From: Myxococcales bacterium
Lineage (GTDB): Bacteria > Myxococcota_A > Polyangia > Haliangiales > Haliangiaceae
Direction: 5' to 3'
DNA: 64,000 nt
NCBI GenBank assembly: GCA_016706545.1
Contig: JADJJK010000022.1
Location: 83,612-147,611, forward strand
Shown here: positions 42,881-50,778 of the stretch, one piece after another
Numbering within the stretch: the first letter of the stretch is position 1
How the letters are laid out: every line of letters begins with the position of its first letter
Position numbers and translations under genes: made by a program
The notes under the pieces: generated by a model
Told to the model about the DNA's origin: nothing
Seen by the model: the letters and a program-made list of their open reading frames with translations, nothing else
Databases searched by the model: none

Positions 42881-45139
42881 TCACTCGTCGGCGACGAACG
42901 ACGAGAAGAAGCTGCGGACCTCGTCGGTGGGCACCTTCTCGCGCGCCTCTTCGCCGAGGTCCTTGACCTCCAGCAGCTCGTCGGGGATCTCCAGCAGGAA
43001 GCGCGAGGGCGTGCGCGGGCCCGCCTTGCCGCGGCTGACGCGGGTGCAGGCGCGGGTCAGGTACAGCTTGCGCTGGGCGCGGGTGATGCCCACGTAGCAC
43101 AGGCGGCGCTCCTCGCTGATGTCGGTGGCGTGGTCGGTATCGAGGATGTCGGTGGCCTGCGGCTGCAGGGTGCGGGCGTGGGGCAAGAGCTCTTCTTCGA
43201 GGCCCACCATGAAGCACACCGGGAACTCCAGGCCCTTGGAGCCGTGCAAGGTGGTGAGGATCACCCGCTCGCCGGCGTCCTCGCGCTCGTCGCTGGTCTC
43301 CAGCGACAGGCTGCGCAGGAGCTGGGCCAGGCCCTCGCGGGTCTTGGCCTTCTCCTGGTGCCGGGTCAGCGTGCCCAGCAAGGACTCGACGTTGTCGATC
43401 CGGCGCTGCGCCGCGGACATGCTGGCGGCGGCGCTGCGCAGGTCGTCATAGATCTTGGCATCCTCGATCAAGGACTTGGCGGCGGTCACCGCGTCCACGC
43501 CGTTGCCGAGCGAGGTGGCCAGGCGAGTGACGATGTGGACGAACTCGAGGATGCCGTTGCGCGTGGCGCCGCGGACGTCGAGCTCGGCCCCCAGGTTGGC
43601 CGGCGCGGCGCGGGTGGGGCGCGCGGCGCCGCGGGCGGGGCCCTTGGCGGCGGGCGCCGCGGACGCGCTCGACGGCGGCGACGACAGCGGGGTCGACAGC
43701 GGGCCCCACATGCGCTGGTCCTCCGCGGCGTCGGCGGGGTCCTCGCCTGGCTCGTGCGGGAACGTGGGCGCGGTGCTGGCCAAGAGCGGCTCCGCGGCCA
43801 CGCTGCGCAGCACCTCCCACAGCGGCAGGTGCTGCGCGTACGCGGCGGTCAGCAGCTTGTCGACGGTGGTGGCGCCGATGCCGCGCGCGGGGTAGTTGAG
43901 CACGCGGCGGACGGCCAGATCATCGCGCGGGTTGAGCGCCACCCGCAGGTACGCGATGACGTCCTTGACCTCCTTGCGCTCGAAGAACTGCTGGCCGCCG
44001 TACATGACGTACGGCACGGTAGCGGCGCGCAGCTCCTCCTCGAGCAGCTTGGCCTGCACGTTGGAGCGGTACATCACCGCGATGGCGGACCACGGCCGGC
44101 CCTCCTTGTGCAGCTTGGTGATCTCCCTGGCCACCCACTTGGCCTCGTCCTCGACGGTGGGGGCCACCGCGTGGGTGATGAGCTCGCCCGCGCCGTGATC
44201 GGACCACAGCTTCTTGCCGTGGCGCTTCTCGTTGTTGGCGATGACGGCGTTGGCGGCGTCCAGGATGGTGCGGCTCGAGCGGTAGTTCTGCTCCAGCTTC
44301 ACCACCTTGGCGCCGGGGAACATCTGCGCGAACTGCAGGATGTTGCCGGGGTCCGCGCCGCGCCACGCGTAGATCGACTGGTCGTCGTCGCCGACGACGG
44401 TCAGGTTGCCGTGGTCGCGCACCAGGTGCTGCACCATGCGGAGCTGCGCGCGGTTGGTGTCCTGGTACTCGTCCACCATCACGTAGCGGAAGCGCTCCGC
44501 CCAGCGGTCGCCCACCTTGGGATCGCGCGCGAACAGCCGCACCGGCTCGATGATGAGGTCATCGAAGTCGAAGGCGCCGGCCGAGCGCAGCGCCTCCTGG
44601 TACTTGGGGTACACCGCAGCGGTGATGTGATCATACTCGTCGGCGGCCTTGGGCTTGTAGTCCTCCGGCGCGATGAAGGCGTTCTTGGCCAGCGAGATCC
44701 GCGCGGCGATCGCCTTGGCGTCGTACCGGCGCTCGCCGCCCGCGCCAAACTCATGCACGTTGCGCAGGACCTCGCGCAGCGCGCCCATCTGATCGGACTG
44801 GTCGTAGATGACGAAGCCGCGCGGGAAGCCCAGCGCCTTGCGCTCGGTGCGCAGGATGTGCAGGCCCAGCGCGTGGAACGTGCCCATGGTCAGCGCCTGC
44901 GCCGACCGGCGATCCCCCAGGAGGTGGGACACCCGCTCGCGCATCTCCTCGGCGGCCTTGTTGGTGAAGGTCAAGGCGCAGATCGCCGTGGGCGGGATGC
45001 CCTGGCCCAGGAGGTGGGCGATGCGGAAGGTCACCACGCGGGTCTTGCCGGAGCCCGCGCCGGCGAGGATCAGCAAGGGGCCGGAGCCGTGGCGTGCGGC
45101 CTCGCGCTGCGGTGGGTTTAACTTGTCGAGGTCGGCCAC
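42881..45139 (-). CDS. UvrD/Rep/PcrA-family DNA helicase
   Basis: A 752-residue superfamily 1 helicase. The start LNPPQREAARHGSGPLLILAGAGSGKTRV has the Q motif and Walker A; TNKAAEEMRERV is motif Ia; VMVDEYQDTNRAQ is motif II; VGDDDQSIYAWRGA is motif III; LEQNYRSSRTIL is motif IV; LTTLHGSKGLEFPVCFMVGL is motif V; and EERRLCYVGITRA is motif VI. A 60-residue Pro/Ala insert interrupts the 2B region (about 460-520). Such helicases act in repair and in replication fork rescue. The gene is divergent from the small HExxH protein. Confidence 0.95.
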   Translation of the reverse strand: MADLDKLNPPQREAARHGSGPLLILAGAGSGKTRVVTFRIAHLLGQGIPPTAICALTFTNKAAEEMRERVSHLLGDRRSAQALTMGTFHALGLHILRTERKALGFPRGFVIYDQSDQMGALREVLRNVHEFGAGGERRYDAKAIAARISLAKNAFIAPEDYKPKAADEYDHITAAVYPKYQEALRSAGAFDFDDLIIEPVRLFARDPKVGDRWAERFRYVMVDEYQDTNRAQLRMVQHLVRDHGNLTVVGDDDQSIYAWRGADPGNILQFAQMFPGAKVVKLEQNYRSSRTILDAANAVIANNEKRHGKKLWSDHGAGELITHAVAPTVEDEAKWVAREITKLHKEGRPWSAIAVMYRSNVQAKLLEEELRAATVPYVMYGGQQFFERKEVKDVIAYLRVALNPRDDLAVRRVLNYPARGIGATTVDKLLTAAYAQHLPLWEVLRSVAAEPLLASTAPTFPHEPGEDPADAAEDQRMWGPLSTPLSSPPSSASAAPAAKGPARGAARPTRAAPANLGAELDVRGATRNGILEFVHIVTRLATSLGNGVDAVTAAKSLIEDAKIYDDLRSAAASMSAAQRRIDNVESLLGTLTRHQEKAKTREGLAQLLRSLSLETSDEREDAGERVILTTLHGSKGLEFPVCFMVGLEEELLPHARTLQPQATDILDTDHATDISEERRLCYVGITRAQRKLYLTRACTRVSRGKAGPRTPSRFLLEIPDELLEVKDLGEEAREKVPTDEVRSFFSSFVADE

Positions 45140-45211
45140 GAGCGAGGCACGCTACGCAACCTGGCGCGCAAGCGTCAAGCGATCGCGGTGGCCGGCTGCT
45201 AGCATTGCGGC

Positions 45212-45766
45212 GTGAACCGGTATGACGAGCTGGTGGCCGCGCTGCGCGCAGAGTTTCCTGGCATGCGCATCGTGCGCAAGGATCAATCCGCCTTGCACCG
45301 GGCGATCCACCAGCTCCTGGTGGTGGTGACCCTCGGCAAGATGCGCGACTATCTGGACTCGTACCAGACGACGATCGGCCAGACCATCTACGTCACCTCC
45401 GACTGGGACGACTGGCCCGCCGACGAGCGCTACGTGACCTTGCGCCACGAGGCGGTCCACCTGCGGCAGTTCCGGCGCTTCACCCTGCTCGGCATGGGGC
45501 TTGCGTACGTGCTCTTGCCGTTGCCCCTGGGCCTGGCCTGGTGCCGAGCTGCGTTCGAGAAGGAGGCCTACGCCGAGACGGTGCGCGCGGCGCGCGAGGT
45601 CTGGGGCCACGCCCACGTGGCGCGGCTGGCGTTTCGCGACAACATCGTGGAACAGTTCGTGTCAGCGTCGTACGGCTGGATGTGGCCGTTTCGCGGCGCC
45701 ATGGAGCGCTGGTACGATCGCGTGCTGCAAGGGTTGGACGCGGAGGCTCGACCAAGGGTACCGTAG
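45212..45766 (+). CDS. Putative HExxH metallopeptidase-like protein
   Basis: A 184-residue protein of unknown family. HEAVH at residues 79-83 matches a zinc HExxH motif within LRHEAVHLRQF. A hydrophobic segment (about 93-110) and FEKEAYAE (about 114-121) follow, where Glu could be the third ligand, as in gluzincins. These features support a zinc-peptidase-like fold, but activity is inferred. The start is GTG. It lies 6 nt before the Hsp70-like gene on the same strand, so the two are probably co-expressed. Confidence 0.7.
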   Translation: MNRYDELVAALRAEFPGMRIVRKDQSALHRAIHQLLVVVTLGKMRDYLDSYQTTIGQTIYVTSDWDDWPADERYVTLRHEAVHLRQFRRFTLLGMGLAYVLLPLPLGLAWCRAAFEKEAYAETVRAAREVWGHAHVARLAFRDNIVEQFVSASYGWMWPFRGAMERWYDRVLQGLDAEARPRVP

Positions 45767-45772
45767 GGAATC

Positions 45773-48700
45773 GTGGCTGAAGTCATCGTAGGCATAGACC
45801 TGGGTACCTCCAACTGTGTGGTCGCACATCGCGACCCTGGAGGACCGGTTCGCACCCTGGCGGATGACGCGGGATACAAGATCCACCCCTCGGTGGTGTC
45901 GTTCTTGCCCAACGGCACGGTGGCGGTCGGAGCGGAGGCCAAGCAGCGCAAGGTCATCGATCCGCAGAACACGATCTACTCTGCCAAGCGCCTGATCGGC
46001 CGCAGCTTCCGCTCTCCGGAGGTGCAGCAGGCCAAGTCGCGCATGCCGTATCAGATCCGCGAGGGCGCAAACCAGCTCCCGCTGGTGGTCACCCGGGCCG
46101 GCGAGTTTGCGATCCCGGAGGTCTCGGCGGTCTTGCTCGATCACGTGCGCAGCATCGCGGCCAAGGCGCTGGACACGGAGGTCAACCAGGCGGTGATCAC
46201 CGTCCCGGCGAACTTCAACGACGCGCAGCGCACCGCCACCGCCACCGCGGGCGCCATCGCCGGCATCACGGTGGTGCGCGTGCTCAACGAGCCGACCGCC
46301 GCGGCGCTGGCCTATGGCCACGCCCGACAGTCCCACGAGACGATCGCGGTCTACGATTTTGGCGGCGGCACCTTCGACGTCACCATCTTGCGCCTGGAAG
46401 ACCAGGTCTACGAGGTCCTCGGCACCGCTGGCGATTCGTTCTTGGGCGGCGACGATCTGGACGAGCGGCTGGTGGACAAGATGGTGGAGCGCTTCTTGGC
46501 CGAGCAGCGCATCGACCTGCGCAGCAACGAGGTGGCGATGATGCGCCTGCGCGCGGTCGCCGAGCAGACCAAGATCGAGCTGTCGCGACGCACCCGGGCG
46601 GTGGTGCGCATCGACGAGATCGCGTATGGCGCCAAGGGCGCGCCGCTGAACCTCCAGATCGAGATCACGCGCGATGAGTTCGTGGGCCTGGTGGGCGACA
46701 TCATCCAGCGCACCTTCCCGGTGTGCCAGGACGCGCTCAAGCTGGCCGGGCTGTCGGTGGACCGGATCGACGACATCGTGCTGGTGGGCGGCACCACCAA
46801 GGTGCCGGTGGTGCGGGAGCAGGTGAGCAAGTTCTTCGCCCGCAGCCCGCGCCTGGACATCAACCCCGAGGAGGCCGTGGCCATGGGCGCGGCGCTGCAG
46901 GCGGACTCGCTGCGAGAGCTGCTCGCGCGCCCAGCGCAACGGCCAAGCGCGCGCTCGTTCTCCGACAGCGAGCAGACCTACGACCCGCGCGAGGCCACCG
47001 ACGTCGCGGTGGACGTGGCGGCGACCGCCGCCGCGGGGCGGGCCAAGCGCGAGACCGCGGACATCGGCGATCGCGCGCGCGCGTTCTCCGAGCGGCCGGC
47101 GACGCGCGGCGTGGCCATCGATCGCTTCGAGGACAAGGAGCCCACCGGGGTGGCGGTGGCGCGCATGGAGCCAGGGCGGCCCGGCTCGCAGACCGGCACC
47201 CAGACGGGGACCCAGACCGGCACCACGCAGACGGCCGGCCGCGCGCCCAGCGAGACCAAGCCGGCGCTGGCGGAGCTGCCCGATCCCCGCTCGCTGACGG
47301 TCACCCGGCGCTCCATGATGCCAGCCGACGAGGAGGAGTCGACCGCGGCGCGGCCGCCGATCTCGGCGCAGGAAGAAGACGAGGACACCTCCAGCGGCGC
47401 GCCGATGCCCATCGTGCATGAGTCGACGAGGTCGTCGGCCAACCCGATGGCCACCGGCCGACGGCCCGCGCCACCTGCGCCACCCGCTGGCCCGCCGCCG
47501 ATGGCCGCGGGCCCAGGCCAGGTGCCGCCGTTCGCGCCGCCGTTCGCGCCGCCAGCGCGGCCCAGCGCGCCGACGATGAGCGCCGCGGCGCTGGCCGGGC
47601 CGACCAGCGGCACCTTGCCGGCAGCAGAGCCGCTGGCCGATCCGTTCGCGCCGCCATCGCGGCCCAGCGCCGCGGCGCTCGCAGGCGTGCCGCCGCTGCC
47701 GCCGCAGCGCATGAGCAGGCCGCGCATGGCGCACCGCGACTCGATCCCCGCCATCGATCCGCTGCCGCCCAGCGGCGACGCGGCAGGCCGCATCACCGCG
47801 CGGCCCTTCGAGCCGGCGGCGGGCGAGTCGATGTCATCGTCGAGCACCGCGCGCGGCATGATGTTGCCCGCTGATCCACAGGTCACCGCGCGTGGCCTGG
47901 TGCCGGAGCTGCCGGCTTCGCTCCCGGGCGAGTCGCTGCCCGAGGTGCTGGCGGCGCGGCAGGCCGCTGCGCCAGCTCCGCCCGCCACCACCGCGCGCGG
48001 CGTGGCGCCACCCATGCCCACCATGATGATCGGCACCGGGCTCGCCAGCGCCCCCGGGCCGCTGGACCTACCGCCGCCCCGCCAGATGTCGGGCGGGGCG
48101 CCGCCGCCAGCAGCGGGGGCCGCGTTCTTCGACGAGCCCTTCGCTGCGCCGCCGGTCGCTGGACCGCAGGCGCGCACCATGATGGCGCAGGCGCCGCAGC
48201 CGGCGATGTCGCCCTCGAGCGCGGCGGTTCCGCCGGGCCTGGTGCTGGGGCCGATGCCCGGGCTCACCCCGGAGTCAGGCGCGGACGGCAGGCCCTTTGC
48301 GCCGTACCCGCCGCCGGGCAACGCTCCGTACCCGCCGCCGGGTGCCGCGCCGACGCCGGCCGCGCGGGGCGCTGATGGCATGGACCTTCCGCGGGCAGGG
48401 CTGCGCACGCCGCCGCCGTTCGCCGCGCAGCAGGTCCCGCGCCCAGGGGACGGCTACCCTGCGCCCGGTGGCTATCCCGCGCCCGGCGGCTATCCCGCGC
48501 CCGACGGCTATCCCGCGCCCAGCGGCTACCCTGCGCCCGGCGGCTATCCCGCGCCCGGCGGCTATCCCGCGCCCGGCGGGCCGCCGATGGCGCCTGGGAT
48601 GGCGCCGCCGCCGATGTTCGCTGCCATGGCGCCCGCGCCCACGCCGGTCGTGCTCGACGTCACGCCGGTGGGCCTGGGCATCGTCACGGTGGCGGGCTAC

Positions 48701-49054
48701 TGCGAGGAGCTCATTCGTCGCAACACCCGCGTGCCCACCGAGGTGCGCAAGGCGTTCTCCACCTCGCGCGATGGCCAGGACGTGGTGCGCATCATCGTGC
48801 ATCAGGGCGAAGCGCGCCGCATCGAGGGCAACGTGGTGATCGGCGAGCTGGTGCTCTCCGAGCTGCCGCGCAAGCCGCGCGGGGAGCTCTCCATCGAGGT
48901 CTCGTTCGCCATCGACGCCTCCGGCATCCTGCACGTGCGCGCGCGCGACGCCATGTCCGGCCGCGAGCAGCGCGCCAGCCTCAACGTCATCGGCACCGTG
49001 CCCGAGGGCGACATCGCCGCGTCACGCGATCGCATGCAGTCCTTGCGGCGCTGA
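45773..49054 (+). CDS. Hsp70-like chaperone with a long low-complexity linker
   Basis: A 1093-residue protein. The nucleotide-binding domain (1-380) is a normal Hsp70: IGIDLGTSNC, VITVPANFNDAQR, LNEPTAAALAYG, DFGGGTFDV and VLVGGTTKVPVVRE. A linker of about 570 residues (about 385-955) rich in Pro, Ala and Gly replaces the usual short link, with a seven-fold GYPAP repeat. The C-terminal part (about 960-1090) is like the beta-sandwich substrate domain: VTPVGLGIVTVAGY, VPTEVRKAFSTSRDGQ, GELVLSELP and IDASGILHVRARD. No helical lid follows. The start is GTG. Chaperone activity on an unknown client is inferred. Confidence 0.85.
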   Translation: MAEVIVGIDLGTSNCVVAHRDPGGPVRTLADDAGYKIHPSVVSFLPNGTVAVGAEAKQRKVIDPQNTIYSAKRLIGRSFRSPEVQQAKSRMPYQIREGANQLPLVVTRAGEFAIPEVSAVLLDHVRSIAAKALDTEVNQAVITVPANFNDAQRTATATAGAIAGITVVRVLNEPTAAALAYGHARQSHETIAVYDFGGGTFDVTILRLEDQVYEVLGTAGDSFLGGDDLDERLVDKMVERFLAEQRIDLRSNEVAMMRLRAVAEQTKIELSRRTRAVVRIDEIAYGAKGAPLNLQIEITRDEFVGLVGDIIQRTFPVCQDALKLAGLSVDRIDDIVLVGGTTKVPVVREQVSKFFARSPRLDINPEEAVAMGAALQADSLRELLARPAQRPSARSFSDSEQTYDPREATDVAVDVAATAAAGRAKRETADIGDRARAFSERPATRGVAIDRFEDKEPTGVAVARMEPGRPGSQTGTQTGTQTGTTQTAGRAPSETKPALAELPDPRSLTVTRRSMMPADEEESTAARPPISAQEEDEDTSSGAPMPIVHESTRSSANPMATGRRPAPPAPPAGPPPMAAGPGQVPPFAPPFAPPARPSAPTMSAAALAGPTSGTLPAAEPLADPFAPPSRPSAAALAGVPPLPPQRMSRPRMAHRDSIPAIDPLPPSGDAAGRITARPFEPAAGESMSSSSTARGMMLPADPQVTARGLVPELPASLPGESLPEVLAARQAAAPAPPATTARGVAPPMPTMMIGTGLASAPGPLDLPPPRQMSGGAPPPAAGAAFFDEPFAAPPVAGPQARTMMAQAPQPAMSPSSAAVPPGLVLGPMPGLTPESGADGRPFAPYPPPGNAPYPPPGAAPTPAARGADGMDLPRAGLRTPPPFAAQQVPRPGDGYPAPGGYPAPGGYPAPDGYPAPSGYPAPGGYPAPGGYPAPGGPPMAPGMAPPPMFAAMAPAPTPVVLDVTPVGLGIVTVAGYCEELIRRNTRVPTEVRKAFSTSRDGQDVVRIIVHQGEARRIEGNVVIGELVLSELPRKPRGELSIEVSFAIDASGILHVRARDAMSGREQRASLNVIGTVPEGDIAASRDRMQSLRR
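48452..48577. repeat. 18-bp tandem repeat in the Hsp70 linker (seven GYPAPx units)
   Basis: Seven 18-bp units, of the form GGCTATCCCGCGCCCGGC and variants, encode GYPAP followed by G, D or S. Units differ in synonymous bases, so the array is not brand new. It sits within the linker between the ATPase and substrate domains. Confidence 0.9.
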
Positions 49055-49077
49055 CCGCCAGCGCGAGCCGTCGCGCG

Positions 49078-50037
49078 CTACCGCGTGGAGGCGCAGCGCG
49101 GCAACTGGTGGCGCGTCACCTTGGCTCGCGCCAGATCCACGAAGGCCAGCTCGCCGAGCCTGGCCTCGCCGTAGACCACCGCGAGCGCCGCGCCATCTGC
49201 CGCCGCCACGACCGAGCCAGGCTCGCGGGCCGAGCCGAGCGCCAGCCGCTTCTTGACCTTGCCGGTGACCACGTCCTGCAGCACCACGGCATCCCCGCGC
49301 TCGCTGGTGAAGGCCCACACGTCGCCTGACACTCGCACCGGGTCCGCGACCGCGCCGATGCGCTTGGCGCCGCCGAGCACGGCGATGCGTTTGCCGGTCA
49401 GCGTGGTCAGCCACACCTGCTTGGCCTCGCCGCCGCACTCGCGCTCGGAAACCAGCAAGCGGTCGCCAACGAACCTGGCGAAGATGCAGGACAGCTCCGG
49501 CGCGCGGCCGGCGAAGGATCCGAGCAGGCGAGAGGTCGCCACCTCGAACACCTCGACGCGCGTGCGTGACTCCAGGTACGAGAGCACGATCCGCTGCCCG
49601 GTCTCGTCGAGCTCTGCGCTGAGACCGAGGCCCGGATCGACCTCCTTGCCGGCCGCCACCACCTTGCACGCCGCGCCGCCTGGCGGGCACACCTCGACGC
49701 TGCCCTCTCCGACCTCCAGCCTTGGCGCGCCAGCGGCCGCGCGCACGACCGGGCGCTGGTCCGCCGGAGGCAGCGGCACCGGCGCACCGCGAGCGGACAG
49801 CCGGCCGGTCGGCAGGTCCACCGCGTAGCAGCGCAGGCCCTCGCCGGCCTGGCCGCCGGCGTCCTTCTCCAGACAGAACTCCGCGGTGGTGCCTCGCACC
49901 TGCACCAGCAGCGGTTGTGGTCCACCGTCCAGGCAGGCGGACGCGCCGGCCTGCCGAGCCGCGGGTTGCGCGCGGGCCGCTGCAGCGCCCACCAGGAGAA
50001 CGGCCAGCGACAAAGCGCTCGCGCTGCGGATCGACAT
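49078..50037 (-). CDS. Secreted beta-propeller-like protein of unknown function
   Basis: A 319-residue exported protein. MSIRSASALSLAVLLVGAAAARAQ is a good signal peptide with an AxA cleavage site. The mature part has many short beta-strand units (for example LVSERECGGEAKQVWLTTL, RVSGDVWAFTSERGDAVVL) and scattered Cys. It is related to the larger protein at 56585-57907: both have a CxxVDLxxGxL segment and end with ARxGELAxxDxxx...LPxC. An in-frame GTG 36 nt upstream is an alternative start. It is convergent with the Hsp70-like gene and divergent from the small lipoprotein. No function is assigned. Confidence 0.65.
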   Translation of the reverse strand: MSIRSASALSLAVLLVGAAAARAQPAARQAGASACLDGGPQPLLVQVRGTTAEFCLEKDAGGQAGEGLRCYAVDLPTGRLSARGAPVPLPPADQRPVVRAAAGAPRLEVGEGSVEVCPPGGAACKVVAAGKEVDPGLGLSAELDETGQRIVLSYLESRTRVEVFEVATSRLLGSFAGRAPELSCIFARFVGDRLLVSERECGGEAKQVWLTTLTGKRIAVLGGAKRIGAVADPVRVSGDVWAFTSERGDAVVLQDVVTGKVKKRLALGSAREPGSVVAAADGAALAVVYGEARLGELAFVDLARAKVTRHQLPRCASTR

Positions 50038-50091
50038 CTCCTCTCGAATAGCACGCCAGAGCGACGATTTCACATGATAGGTTCTCTCGCG

Positions 50092-50637
50092 ATGAAGCGT
50101 TGTTCACGGACCCAGATCTCCGCCGCGCTGATGTGCGCAGCGTGCGCCCTCCTCTCCGTCACGGGCTGCAAGAAGCCGCCAGAGCAGGCCGCCGCGGGTA
50201 GCGCCGGCAGCGCGGGCAGCGCCGGCAGCGCTGCGACCGCGACGACGCCCGACGCGGCACCGCCTCCCGTCGACGCCGCGCCGCCCCCCGCCGACGCGGC
50301 GCCGCCCCCTGTCGACGCCGCGCCCGCTGACCCGATCGCCACCGTGTGTCCCGCCTTGCTGGCCAAGATCGAGGAGTGCGTCGAAGATCCGGCCTTCACC
50401 GCGGCGCTCCTGCAAGGAGCCAATGCCAAGGAAAAGAAGAAGATAAAGAAGCTGATTGCGGAGGTCGCGGAGTGGCCGGTGAATCCGTGTCAGAACCTCG
50501 CCGCAAACTACGAGTTCACTGGCTTCTTTGGCCACTGGGACGAGGTGTCTGATCCCGCGATCTTGGAGACGTGTGCCAAGCTCGGCGCGGCGGTGAAGGC
50601 CGCGGGCGGCCTCTTCGGCGGCGATCAGGCCATGTGA
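50092..50637 (+). CDS. Small lipoprotein with GSA and PPPVDAA repeats
   Basis: A 181-residue protein. The signal MKRCSRTQISAALMCAACALLSVTGC ends in a lipobox. A low-complexity stretch follows with four GSA units and PPPVDAA/PPPADAA repeats, then a compact C-terminal domain with three Cys: ATVCPALLAKIEEC, NPCQNLAANYEFTGFFGHW and LETCAKLGA. No family is recognised. An upstream in-frame ATG (50074) is possible. It is divergent from the secreted propeller-like gene. Confidence 0.65.
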   Translation: MKRCSRTQISAALMCAACALLSVTGCKKPPEQAAAGSAGSAGSAGSAATATTPDAAPPPVDAAPPPADAAPPPVDAAPADPIATVCPALLAKIEECVEDPAFTAALLQGANAKEKKKIKKLIAEVAEWPVNPCQNLAANYEFTGFFGHWDEVSDPAILETCAKLGAAVKAAGGLFGGDQAM

Positions 50638-50639
50638 GC

Positions 50640-50770
50640 GTCGCGCGCGTCGGCCACGCGCCGGCCGCATCGCGCGCACCTGCCACCCACCGCACGCACC
50701 TGCCACGCCTCGCGCGCATCGCACGCACCTGCCACGCACCGCGCGCATCGCGCGCACTTGCCAGGCCTCG
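50640..50770. repeat. Degenerate short repeats after the small lipoprotein
   Basis: The sequence has about four imperfect units of CGCACCTGCCACGC alternating with CGCGCGCATCGC. It separates the small lipoprotein and the multidomain wall enzyme, whose stops converge. It may form RNA structure or be simple slippage; no T-run follows. Confidence 0.5.
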
Positions 50771-50778
50771 CGCGCCCG

